This document shows, piece by piece, positions 36,773-44,563 of a stretch of DNA of 64,000 nt. A program made the translations under genes and the position numbers. Positions within the stretch are counted from its first letter, which is position 1; each line of letters opens with the position of its first letter. The DNA comes from Paracoccus aurantiacus (GTDB lineage: Bacteria; Pseudomonadota; Alphaproteobacteria; Rhodobacterales; Rhodobacteraceae), in contig NZ_VOPL01000002.1 of the NCBI RefSeq assembly GCF_007993065.1, positions 248,001 through 312,000 of the forward strand. The letters run 5' to 3'. The notes under the pieces are model-generated. The model was not told the DNA's origin, ran no database searches, and saw only the letters and a list, made by a program, of their open reading frames with translations.

Positions 36773-37189
36773 TTACTCGACGCCGCCCAGTTCCATCAGC
36801 ACCTTCCATTCGTCGTCGCTGATCGGCTGCACGGACAGTCGGGAATTGTTGACCAGCACCATGTCTTTCAGGCGCGGCTCCGCCTTTGCCTGATCCAGTG
36901 TGACCGTGTTTTTCAGCGGCTTCACCGCTTTGATGTCGACACACTCCCAGCGTTTGTCGTCAGTCGTCGAATCGGGATGCGCTTCGGCGGCGACCTCGAC
37001 GATACCGACGCATTCCTTGCCGATATTAGAATGATACAGCAGCCCGCGGTCGCCTTTTTTCATCTCGCGCATGTTGTTGCGCGCCTGATAGTTCCGCACG
37101 CCGTCCCATTCTTCGCCCGCATCGCCCTTTGCGACCAGATCGTCCCAGCCAAAGACGTTCGGTTCCGACTTGAAAAGCCAGTAAGCCAT
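36773..37189 (-). CDS. EVE-domain protein
   Basis: A 138-residue EVE-domain protein, a family related to PUA/YTH domains that bind modified bases or nucleotides. The N-terminus MAYWLFKSEPNVFGWDDLVAKG and GVRNYQARNNMREMKKGDRGLLYHSNIGKECVGIVEVAAEAHPD are diagnostic. The start ATG at 37189 overlaps the stop codon of the YciI-like gene (ATGA); the longer frame is rejected. It is the last of five minus-strand genes with overlapping ends. Confidence 0.92.
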   Translation of the reverse strand: MAYWLFKSEPNVFGWDDLVAKGDAGEEWDGVRNYQARNNMREMKKGDRGLLYHSNIGKECVGIVEVAAEAHPDSTTDDKRWECVDIKAVKPLKNTVTLDQAKAEPRLKDMVLVNNSRLSVQPISDDEWKVLMELGGVE

Positions 37190-37461
37190 CAGCCGATCAC
37201 CTTCTTCCATTCCGTGACAGTCGCGCTGTCAAAGAGCCCGGCCTTCGCATAGGGGTCGTTGCCTGCCCAATCCTGCGCGGCAGCCAGATCCGGCGCATCC
37301 AGAATCACCAGCGAACCCGCCATTTGCCCATCCTCGATCAGCGGACCGGCCATGAAGACGATGCCGGTTTCCTCGATATAGGACAGATGGGCGGGGCGAT
37401 TTTCCTGCCGGATCGACAGGGCACCGGGCTTGTCACGGCAGATCACGGCGAAATAGGGCAT
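37189..37461 (-). CDS. YciI-family protein
   Basis: A 90-residue protein of the YciI-like (dimeric alpha-beta barrel) family: MPYFAVICRDKPGALSIRQENRPAHLSYIEE, GPLIEDGQMAGSLVILDAPDLAAAQDWAGNDPYAKAGLF. The family's His-Asp pair is visible in AHLSYI and NDPYAKAGLF. Function is unknown in general. Two adjacent ATG codons exist (37464 and 37461); AGGAGG upstream fits the second better (4 nt versus 1 nt). It overlaps both neighbours. Confidence 0.88.
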   Translation of the reverse strand: MPYFAVICRDKPGALSIRQENRPAHLSYIEETGIVFMAGPLIEDGQMAGSLVILDAPDLAAAQDWAGNDPYAKAGLFDSATVTEWKKVIG

Positions 37462-38405
37462 CATTCCTCCTTCAAGGGGCGGCTCATCAGGGTTTCCAGC
37501 GTCTCTGCCACGTCGGCGCGACCTTCGGCAAGGGCGGCCACGGCTTCGGCAACGGGCATCGCAATGCCCTTCGCTGCGGCAAGTCCGCGAACCGCGCGCG
37601 CTGTTGCAGCACCCTCGACCGTGACCGAGGCGTCGAAGCCTTCCCCCGCACCAAGTGCGCGGCCAAAGCGGAAATTCCGCGAAAGCTCCGACGTTGATGT
37701 CAGCACCAGATCGCCAAGCCCCGACAGCCCGGCAAGGGTATCGGCCCGTGCGCCAAGCGCGGTCGAAAGGCGAGACATCTCGGCAAAGCCGCGCGTGATC
37801 AGGGCTGCGCGGGCGCTGTCGCCAAAGCCCGCGCCGATGGCCACGCCCGCCGCAATCGCGATGACGTTCTTCAGCGCGCCGCCCAGTTCCGCGCCGCGCA
37901 GATCGTCGCTGCGATAAAGCCGCAAGGTCGGTGTCGAAAGTGCGTGCTGAAGCGCTGGCAGCCCGGCATCGCCCGATGCGAGCGTAAGCGCGGTCGGCAA
38001 CCCACGCGCGATATCTGCGGCAAAGCTTGGCCCCGTCAGCGTCGCGATCAGCGCCGCCGGGCAGGCCGCGCGAATAAGCGATGATGGCGATTCGCCCGTC
38101 GTCAGGTCGATGCCCTTCGCGGTGTTCACAAGCCAGCGCCCGCGCCCATCAAGCCGCAGCCCTTCAACGGCCAGAAAATCGCGCAGGGCCTGCGCAGGAA
38201 GGGCGAGGATGACATGCGTCTGACCCTCAAGCGCGGTTGCCAGATCGGTTGTCAGGGTGACGGCATCGGGCAGCACCACGCCGGGCAAACGCGGTGTCGT
38301 GCGCCCCTTGGGAAGGCTGCGGCCCCACAGCGTGACGGGCTGCTGCACCGACAGAGCCGCCGCCAGCGCCGTGCCGAATGCGCCCGCTCCGATGATCGCG
38401 GTCAT
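37461..38405 (-). CDS. gpsA: Glycerol-3-phosphate dehydrogenase [NAD(P)+]
   Basis: Makes sn-glycerol 3-phosphate for phospholipid synthesis. It has 314 residues, with the N-terminal nucleotide-binding GAGAFGTALAAAL, the NTAKGID and TLTGPSFAADIARGLPTAL segments, the catalytic lysine region ALKNVIAIAAGVAIGAGFGDSARAALITRGFAEM, and GLSGLGDLVLTSTSELSRNFRFGRALG. The start overlaps the stop codon of the small membrane protein gene upstream (ATGA). Confidence 0.95.
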   Translation of the reverse strand: MTAIIGAGAFGTALAAALSVQQPVTLWGRSLPKGRTTPRLPGVVLPDAVTLTTDLATALEGQTHVILALPAQALRDFLAVEGLRLDGRGRWLVNTAKGIDLTTGESPSSLIRAACPAALIATLTGPSFAADIARGLPTALTLASGDAGLPALQHALSTPTLRLYRSDDLRGAELGGALKNVIAIAAGVAIGAGFGDSARAALITRGFAEMSRLSTALGARADTLAGLSGLGDLVLTSTSELSRNFRFGRALGAGEGFDASVTVEGAATARAVRGLAAAKGIAMPVAEAVAALAEGRADVAETLETLMSRPLKEE

Positions 38406-38722
38406 GGCCCGTCCCCTTTGGTGTCATCGCCGCCGATCTCGATTCCGTTCCTGCGGCAGAACCAGATCATCAGCGGAAACTCGATCAGCGCAAGCGTGGC
38501 GATCGCGAAAATGGCCCAGTTCGTCTCTGTCAGGATAAGGTTGAACCGTATCCCGCTGCCCGCAAACAGACCGCCCGCGGCCAGAAGCGACAGTGCCGTC
38601 AGGCCCAGATCGGTCGGCATCATCTGGCTGATCCGGGTGATGTGGCGCGACGGGTAGATGCCAAGATACGCCACAGCCATGATGGTCGCGTTGATGGTCA
38701 GGATCTTCAGTTCCGGCGTCAT
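38402..38722 (-). CDS. Small membrane protein between tsaD and gpsA
   Basis: A 106-residue protein with three hydrophobic segments: [16 protein letters not shown] near the N-terminus, [21 protein letters not shown], and [22 protein letters not shown]. It ends in an acidic tail DDTKGDGP. I do not recognise the family. Both ends overlap neighbours as ATGA: its start with the tsaD stop codon, its stop codon with the gpsA start. This makes it a true gene despite the longer frame running through it. Confidence 0.82.
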   Translation of the reverse strand: MTPELKILTINATIMAVAYLGIYPSRHITRISQMMPTDLGLTALSLLAAGGLFAGSGIRFNLILTETNWAIFAIATLALIEFPLMIWFCRRNGIEIGGDDTKGDGP

Positions 38723-39783
38723 GCCTTGGCCCCGCGCTTGCCGGTGCCCAGCATCGGCGCCGCGCTCTGGTCGAGCGGCCAGCGGGGGCGCCCGGCAAGC
38801 CCCATACCGTCGCGGCGGCCAAGGCGGAACGCCTCCATCCCCGCCCAAGCGATCATGGCCGCGTTGTCCGTGCAAAGCCGCAAGGGCGGTGCGACGAACT
38901 GCGCCCCGGCATCGCTTGCGACGTTTTCCAGTGCCGCGCGTATGGTTGCATTCGCCGCGACGCCACCGGCCACGGCCAGCACCGGCGCGGGATGCTGCGC
39001 AAGGGCGCGGCGGGTTTGTTCCGCCAGCACATCCGCGACCGCAGCCTGAAAGCCGGCGCAAAGATCTGCGCGGTCCTGCACGGTCAGTCCGCCTTGCGCA
39101 TCGACAAGCTGATCGCGGGCGCGAAGCACAGCCGTCTTGAGGCCGGAAAATGACATGTCGCATCCGGGCCGGTCCAACAGCGGACGGGGCAGCGCTATGC
39201 GTGCCGGATCGCCGCGTCGTGCCTCGGCCTCGACCGATGGACCGCCGGGCTGGGCAAGTCCCAGAAGCTTGGCAACCTTGTCGAAGGCCTCTCCCGGGGC
39301 ATCGTCGATGGTGCCGCCAAGACGGCGAAACGCGTCCGGGCCATCCACCTGCAGAAGCTGGCAATGCCCGCCCGAGACGAGAAGCATGAGGTAAGGGTAA
39401 CCGATTGCGTCGGTCAGCCGGGGGGTCAGCGCATGCCCGGCAAGGTGGTTCACACCGACAAGCGGCAGGCCCGCACCCGCGACAAGCCCCTTGGCGAGCA
39501 TTACGCCCGCCATGACCCCGCCGATCAGCCCCGGCCCGGCAGTGACGGCCACCCCGTCCAGATCAGACAGTCCCATACCGGCTTCGGCAAGGGCCTGTTC
39601 GACACAGATATCCAGCTTTTCGGCATGGGCGCGGGCGGCGATTTCGGGCACGACGCCACCGAATTCCGCATGCAGCGCCGTTTGGCCTGCAACCACCGAG
39701 GACAGGATTGTGCCGTCTTCGCGCACCACGGCGGCAGCGGTGTCGTCGCAACTGCTTTCGATGCCAAGAAAGGTCAGGGTCAT
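38719..39783 (-). CDS. tsaD: tRNA N6-threonylcarbamoyladenosine transferase TsaD
   Basis: Catalytic subunit of the t6A tRNA-modifying complex. It has 354 residues. The ASKHA nucleotide-binding parts are [14 protein letters not shown], the metal-binding HxxxH in [23 protein letters not shown] and [16 protein letters not shown]. It is the first gene of the overlapping cascade tsaD - membrane protein - gpsA - YciI - EVE and is divergent from hemD, 62 nt away. Confidence 0.97.
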   Translation of the reverse strand: MTLTFLGIESSCDDTAAAVVREDGTILSSVVAGQTALHAEFGGVVPEIAARAHAEKLDICVEQALAEAGMGLSDLDGVAVTAGPGLIGGVMAGVMLAKGLVAGAGLPLVGVNHLAGHALTPRLTDAIGYPYLMLLVSGGHCQLLQVDGPDAFRRLGGTIDDAPGEAFDKVAKLLGLAQPGGPSVEAEARRGDPARIALPRPLLDRPGCDMSFSGLKTAVLRARDQLVDAQGGLTVQDRADLCAGFQAAVADVLAEQTRRALAQHPAPVLAVAGGVAANATIRAALENVASDAGAQFVAPPLRLCTDNAAMIAWAGMEAFRLGRRDGMGLAGRPRWPLDQSAAPMLGTGKRGAKA

Positions 39784-39845
39784 GGTTGCGGCCTTGCGCG
39801 CGTTGGGGTTAGCACTTCAGATAGCCACCCTGACCCGAGGCCGCA

Positions 39846-40547
39846 ATGACCGCGCCCCTTTGCCTTCTGACCCGGCCTGCCGCGCAGTCGCGCGCTTTCG
39901 CTGCCCGCTTGCCAGGGGTCGAGGTGCTGATCGCGCCCGTTCTGCGGATTGAACCGCTTCCGTTTGACCGTGCGAAAGTCGAAGCCGCGCAGGGCTTTGT
40001 CTTCACCTCGGCCAATGCGGTCCCCTTTGCGGGGCCGGGCGCCGGGCGGTCAGCCCTTTGCGTCGGACCGCAAACGGCTTTAGCCGCCAGGCAGGCCGGG
40101 TTCTCAGTCGAGATCGGGCCGGGCGATGCGAAGGGGCTGCTTCCGCTGCTGTCAGGGCGCAAGGATTGGTTGCATCTGCATGGCCGTCACAGGGCGCTCG
40201 TGCTGCCAATCGACGGGGTCGAGGCTTACGATCAGGTCGAGCAGGCGCTTTCGGACGATGCAGAGGCCGCGATATTAGGGACGCGCCCGCTGGTCCTGCC
40301 GCTCTTTTCCCCGCGCAGCGCGCTGATCCTGTCCGGCGCGCTGCGCGATGCGGTCGCGCCCGTCGCAACGGTTGCGATCAGCGAGCGGACGGATGCAAGC
40401 TATACCGGCCCGGCTGCGACACGCCGGGTCGCGGACCAGCCCGATGCCGAAGGAATGATCAGCGCGATACGAAGTCTCATTTCCGCAGCCTCTGTTGTGG
40501 AACGAACTGAAATCCCGTGGGTTGAGGCAGAAAGGGGCCGTCGCTAG
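39846..40547 (+). CDS. hemD: Uroporphyrinogen-III synthase
   Basis: Cyclises hydroxymethylbilane to uroporphyrinogen III in tetrapyrrole synthesis. It has 233 residues. HemD proteins have low similarity; seen here are LLTRPAAQSRAFAARLPG at the N-terminus, FTSANAV, CVGPQTALAARQAGF and LFSPRSALIL. The position next to a Mic60-like and a HemY-like gene is the conserved alphaproteobacterial order and strengthens the call. Its end lies 59 nt before the GTG start of the next gene. Confidence 0.88.
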   Translation: MTAPLCLLTRPAAQSRAFAARLPGVEVLIAPVLRIEPLPFDRAKVEAAQGFVFTSANAVPFAGPGAGRSALCVGPQTALAARQAGFSVEIGPGDAKGLLPLLSGRKDWLHLHGRHRALVLPIDGVEAYDQVEQALSDDAEAAILGTRPLVLPLFSPRSALILSGALRDAVAPVATVAISERTDASYTGPAATRRVADQPDAEGMISAIRSLISAASVVERTEIPWVEAERGRR

Positions 40548-40605
40548 ACTGGCCCGAAGCGCGGTATGCCTACCCGGCCGCCGGCAGTTCTCAGGGGGAT
40601 ACGAC

Positions 40606-42081
40606 GTGGTGACGTCCGACAAATCCAGCACAGGCAATAAATCGAAATCGACAGGCAAAGCCGCAGGCGGCAAGGCGAAGGATGCAGCGACCGGGACGGT
40701 CGTTCCCTCGAAGCCGGTCGATACCGATCCCAGCGTTACGATTTCGCGTATCCCTCCGTCCCAGCCGATTGATTCGAATCTTCTTGGCACGTCCGGCGAC
40801 GCAAGACCCGCCGCCGCGCGCAAACCTGTTCCCTCCGAGGGGGCGGAAAAGCCCGTCAGACTGACAGAGCCGGCAGAGCCTACCGCTGCCGGTGCCGCGA
40901 CTTTGCCTGCGGGTTCGAAGGCTGAAAGTGGGGCGCAGAATGGGTCCGCTCGGGTGGTTCAGCGGACGGGGTTCTGGCCCGTTGCGCTTGGCGGCGTCGT
41001 TGCCGCCGGGCTGGGGGCCGCCGCGACGATTTACGCGCTGCCGCATCTGCCCGAATCGTGGCGCGGCGGTCAGGGTGCCGGCACAGATGTCGCGGCAGTC
41101 AAAGCCGACGCCGTAGCCGCCGCGACCGAGGCCGCGCGAAGCGAAGTCGCCTCGCTTCGCGAAGAGACACTCGCCACTGCCTCCAAGGCGGGCGGGGATG
41201 CGGCGCGGGCGGCGCTCGCGGAAATGCCGCCGCCTGATGACGTACAGATAAAGGCGTTTGTTGACGAACAGATCAAAAGCGCGCTTGCCGCCAACCCGGC
41301 CCCGAGCGCGCCGCAGCCTGCCGCCCCGCCACCGGCCAATGACGCCGCCGGATCATCCGCAGCCGCGCCGCCTTCGGATATGATGAGCCGGATTTCCGCG
41401 CTTCAGGATGCGCTGAACGCGCAAGAGCAGCGGATCGAAGAACTGCGCGCGCGCCCTCAACTTGATCCGGCGGCACTGGAACGTGTGCAGGCGCTGGCGC
41501 AGAATGCAGATCAGGTGAAAGCCGATATCGAAAACGCGGCCGCACAGGCGCGCGACACTCTTGCCACCGTGCAGACCGAAGCCGACGCTGCGTCACAGCG
41601 GGCGCAGGCAGTTGCCTCAGTCGCCGTGCTTGGCGCGGTGCTGGATGGCGGGGGCGGATCGCCGACCGAAGCCGTCCAACAGCTTGAACGGGCCGGGGTC
41701 AGTGTCCCCGAGCCACTTGCGCAGGGCGATTTGCCCTCGCTCGACCAGTTGCAGATGGGCTTTGACGCCCCGGCGCGCGAAGCCTTGCGCGTTTCGCTGA
41801 AGGCGCAGTCGAAAAATGAAGGGCCGCTCGGCGCGGTCAGCAACTTCCTGCGCGTGCAGACTGGCGCGCGCTCGGTCGAGCCGCGCGAAGGCGATGATCC
41901 GGACGCAGTCCTGTCGCGGGCCGCCGCCCTTGTCCAGCAGGGTGAACTGCAATCTGCACTGGACGAGATCGCTGCGCTGCCCGAAGCGGGACAGCAGGCC
42001 ATGTCCACATGGACCGAGCAGGCACACGCTTACCTGAATGCGGAAGCGGCGCTGAATGACGTTGCCAAGTCGTTGAACTGA
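40606..42081 (+). CDS. Mic60/mitofilin-like inner-membrane protein
   Basis: A 491-residue protein. A GTG start at 40606 is preferred because AGGGGGA lies 6 nt upstream; the long upstream frame runs through hemD. Residues 1-120 are low-complexity, K/S/P/A-rich and cytoplasmic. One transmembrane helix lies near 123-145 (FWPVALGGVVAAGLGAAATIYAL). A long alanine-rich coiled coil follows (~160-340), with a mitofilin-like C-terminal region (AAALVQQGELQSALDEIAALP). Alphaproteobacterial Mic60 homologues in this haem locus are known to shape intracytoplasmic membranes and are considered ancestors of mitochondrial cristae-junction Mic60. Confidence 0.85.
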   Translation: MVTSDKSSTGNKSKSTGKAAGGKAKDAATGTVVPSKPVDTDPSVTISRIPPSQPIDSNLLGTSGDARPAAARKPVPSEGAEKPVRLTEPAEPTAAGAATLPAGSKAESGAQNGSARVVQRTGFWPVALGGVVAAGLGAAATIYALPHLPESWRGGQGAGTDVAAVKADAVAAATEAARSEVASLREETLATASKAGGDAARAALAEMPPPDDVQIKAFVDEQIKSALAANPAPSAPQPAAPPPANDAAGSSAAAPPSDMMSRISALQDALNAQEQRIEELRARPQLDPAALERVQALAQNADQVKADIENAAAQARDTLATVQTEADAASQRAQAVASVAVLGAVLDGGGGSPTEAVQQLERAGVSVPEPLAQGDLPSLDQLQMGFDAPAREALRVSLKAQSKNEGPLGAVSNFLRVQTGARSVEPREGDDPDAVLSRAAALVQQGELQSALDEIAALPEAGQQAMSTWTEQAHAYLNAEAALNDVAKSLN

Positions 42082-42092
42082 AGGAAAAGACC

Positions 42093-43949
42093 ATGCTCGC
42101 CTCCTTGCTTAAGATCCTTCTGTTTTTCGCCATCATCCTGGCCGTCGCCGTCGGGCTGAACACGCTTTCCGCCACCAGCGAAGGCGTGAGGCTGGTGTTC
42201 AACGGCACCGAATACACGCTTGGACCGATTGCCGCCGTGGCGGCGCTGGTGTTGCTGATGGTCGTGGCCTGGCTGCTGTTCAAGATCCTCGGCATGATCT
42301 GGGCCTTCCTTCGCTTCATCATGGGCGATGAAACCGCCATCAATCGCTATTTCGCGCGTTCGCGCCGCGAAAAGGGGATCGAGGCGTTGTCGCAAGGGCT
42401 TCTGGCCGTCGCCTCGGGCGAGGGCAAGCAGGCGCAGGACATGGCCAACCGTGCTGCGAAATACCTTGATGACAACCGCGCCACCCGGCTTCTGGCCGCG
42501 CAGGCGGCAGAGGTTGCGGGCGACGAGGTCAAGGCGGAATCGGTCTATCGCGAAATGCTGGAGGATGACCGGACCCGCTTTGTCGGCGTGCGTGGCCTCA
42601 TGAAGCAGAAGCTGTCGCAGGGCGATACCCAGACCGCGCTGCAACTGGCGCAGAAGGCCTATACGCTGAAGCCCCGCCATGCCGAAATCCAGAACACGCT
42701 GCTGGAGCTTTCGACCAGGGAAGGCGACTGGAAGGGCGCGCGCGGTATCCTGAAGGACAAGCGCAAGCAGGGAGAGCTTCCGCAGGATGTTCATATCCGC
42801 CGCGATGCGGTCATGGCGCTTCAGGAAGCGCGCGACGTGCTGGCACAAGGAAGCTCTATCTCGGCGCGCGAGGCGGCCATTTCGGCGGCCAAGGCGTCGC
42901 CGGATCTGGTCCCGGCGGTGGTCCTGGCCGCACGGACCTATATCGACCAAAAGGATGGACGGAATGCCGAGCGCCTGCTGGAAAAGGCATGGTCGGTTCG
43001 TCCCCATCCCGATCTGGCCGAGGCCTATGCCGCCGTTGCGCCGGACGAAACGCCCAAGCAGCGCCTGCGCCGCTTCGAGGCGCTGATGAAGAAAAATCCC
43101 GATGACGAGGAAACCCGGCTTCTCAGGGCCGAGCTTCTGCTCGCGAATGAAGACTTCCCGGCGGCGCGCCGTGCGCTTGGTGATCTTGCCGAAACGCATC
43201 CCACGACGCGCACCCTTGCAATCATGGCGGCGATTGAACGCGGCGAGGGTGGAAGCGATGCCGCCGTGCGCGCATGGCTGGTCAAGGCAATGGGCGCATC
43301 GCGCGGCCCGCAATGGGTCTGCGACAAATGCGAGAACGTCATGGAGGACTGGGCGCCGGTCTGCGCAAGCTGCGCTGGCTTTGACACGCTGAGCTGGCGC
43401 GAGCCCGCGCATAAGCGTCCGGTAAATACCCCGGCCGGTGCAGAGCTTCTGCCGCTGCTGATCGGCAGCCGCAAGGATGACGCCGTTGCCGATGGCAGCG
43501 CGCCCGCCCGTCCTGGCGAGACGAGTTCTGCCGCCGCAACGGCGGCCGCGGTCGCTGCCGCAAGCTCGGTTGACGCGGATGTGGCACCCGGAATGGTGCC
43601 GCGCGAATCCGATTACAAGGATCAGGACGCGGCCGAACCCGTGCGCACGATTACCGACCCCGAGGTGCCGACCCATCCGGCAGAGCCGCCGGCCAAGCCT
43701 GAACCGCAGCCGACGCGCGAGAGCGTCGATCAGCAGCCGACGGCGACAGCTTCGGCATCGGCGTGGAAGACACGTTCGAACGCGCCCGCCGATGACAGTC
43801 CCGTTCGCCCCGACGTCGAGCCGCCTGAGGATACGCCGATGCCGCAGTCACGCACCCGGCCCGGAAGCAGCGCGCGGGTGATTGACCCCGACATGCCCGT
43901 GCGCCCCGATGTGGAACCGATCGACACACCTTCGGGAAAGCCGCGCTAA
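42093..43949 (+). CDS. HemY-like TPR membrane protein with a zinc ribbon
   Basis: A 618-residue protein with two N-terminal transmembrane helices (~1-25 and ~45-70), then TPR helices (~80-400), then four cysteines in CxxC-x10-CxxC (Cys410, 413, 424, 427; WVCDKCENVMEDWAPVCASC). The zinc ribbon after TPRs resembles the rubredoxin-like domain of LapB. The last ~190 residues are disordered and rich in P, A, D and E. HemY-type proteins lie next to hemD in many proteobacteria, and the alphaproteobacterial version follows mic60. The role is uncertain; it is not protoporphyrinogen oxidase. A terminator follows at 43960. Confidence 0.85.
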   Translation: MLASLLKILLFFAIILAVAVGLNTLSATSEGVRLVFNGTEYTLGPIAAVAALVLLMVVAWLLFKILGMIWAFLRFIMGDETAINRYFARSRREKGIEALSQGLLAVASGEGKQAQDMANRAAKYLDDNRATRLLAAQAAEVAGDEVKAESVYREMLEDDRTRFVGVRGLMKQKLSQGDTQTALQLAQKAYTLKPRHAEIQNTLLELSTREGDWKGARGILKDKRKQGELPQDVHIRRDAVMALQEARDVLAQGSSISAREAAISAAKASPDLVPAVVLAARTYIDQKDGRNAERLLEKAWSVRPHPDLAEAYAAVAPDETPKQRLRRFEALMKKNPDDEETRLLRAELLLANEDFPAARRALGDLAETHPTTRTLAIMAAIERGEGGSDAAVRAWLVKAMGASRGPQWVCDKCENVMEDWAPVCASCAGFDTLSWREPAHKRPVNTPAGAELLPLLIGSRKDDAVADGSAPARPGETSSAAATAAAVAAASSVDADVAPGMVPRESDYKDQDAAEPVRTITDPEVPTHPAEPPAKPEPQPTRESVDQQPTATASASAWKTRSNAPADDSPVRPDVEPPEDTPMPQSRTRPGSSARVIDPDMPVRPDVEPIDTPSGKPR

Positions 43950-43959
43950 GCGACGGCTG

Positions 43960-43980
43960 AAGCCCCGAAAAGGGGCTTTT
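43960..43980 (+). terminator. Rho-independent terminator after the hemD - mic60 - hemY-like operon
   Basis: Stem AAGCCCC / GGGGCTT (7 bp) with loop GAAAA, the stem running into TTTT, starts 11 nt after the stop codon. Confidence 0.8.
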
Positions 43981-44023
43981 CCCCCGCGCCGGAACCTGCT
44001 ATCCGGCGCGGCACGCAGACGGG

Positions 44024-44099
44024 GCCGCTGTAGCTCAGCTGGTAGAGCACGTCATTCGTAATGATGGGGTCGGGGGTTCGAGTCCCTTCAGCGGCACCA
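44024..44099 (+). tRNA. tRNA-Thr (anticodon CGT)
   Basis: Full cloverleaf: acceptor arms GCCGCTG / CAGCGGC, D arm TAGCTCAGCTGGTAGAGCA, anticodon loop TTCGTAA with anticodon CGT between CGTCA and TGATG, and T arm GGGGGTTCGAGTCCC. The CCA end is encoded at 44097-44099. Confidence 0.97.
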
Positions 44100-44563
44100 C
44101 CTCTGCGTCATCCCTCACTCACACTCTGTCATGTCAGCTGCTTTGCCGGTGCCGACCGCTCGAATCACCTTCGGGCGTCTGTTCGACCTGTCCTTTTCGA
44201 CAGGGGTCCGTTCGGACCAGCGAGAACTCACATTCTGATGCGTCAAACCCACAATTTTCGAAAGACTGTGTCGGGAATGAAAAATCCTGCTGCTGACATC
44301 GAAAAATTTATTCTTATCAAATCTTTATGTCTGCCCTCGCCGATCTCTCGGTCGCGGAAACATGCTGCATATGCAGCATTCTCTGACCGTCTCCTGTGTC
44401 GCGCCCGTGCAGCAGGGGAAAGCAAAACCTCATTTCCGCGCGGCCTTGTATAATGCAGTTGCAGCAAGGATTGCGCACCTCCCGGATATTTGACAATTCC
44501 CGGATTTAAGGCTGTAGCTGAGAGAAATCGCGCGAGCGGGCAACAACAGACGGAGGAAAAGAC
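44100..44563 (+). promoter_or_regulatory. 464-bp non-coding region upstream of the agl operon
   Basis: No supported gene lies here. The region is more AT-rich than its surroundings. It holds an 18-bp perfect palindrome (44362-44379), a TATAAT at 44449-44454 without a good -35 partner, and TTGACA at 44490-44495, which has only a poor -10 (TGTAGC) 17 nt later. It most likely carries the control region of the alpha-glucoside operon. Confidence 0.55.
44362..44379. repeat. 18-bp perfect palindrome, candidate operator
   Basis: ATGCTGCATATGCAGCAT reads identically on both strands. It lies 184 nt upstream of the aglE start. A related partial sequence TGCAGTTGCAGCA occurs at 44454-44466. Sugar operons of this type are usually controlled by LacI-family repressors, whose sites are palindromes, though typically with a central CG rather than AT. 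Confidence 0.5.

Noticed and set aside
42030..43676. 548-codon open frame antisense to the hemY-like gene
   Set aside because: Shadow of a well-supported TPR protein with membrane helices and a zinc ribbon on the plus strand.
44061..44453. 130-codon frame in the region upstream of aglE
   Set aside because: It starts inside the tRNA-Thr(CGT) gene, has no ribosome binding site, and its composition does not resemble coding DNA of this genome.
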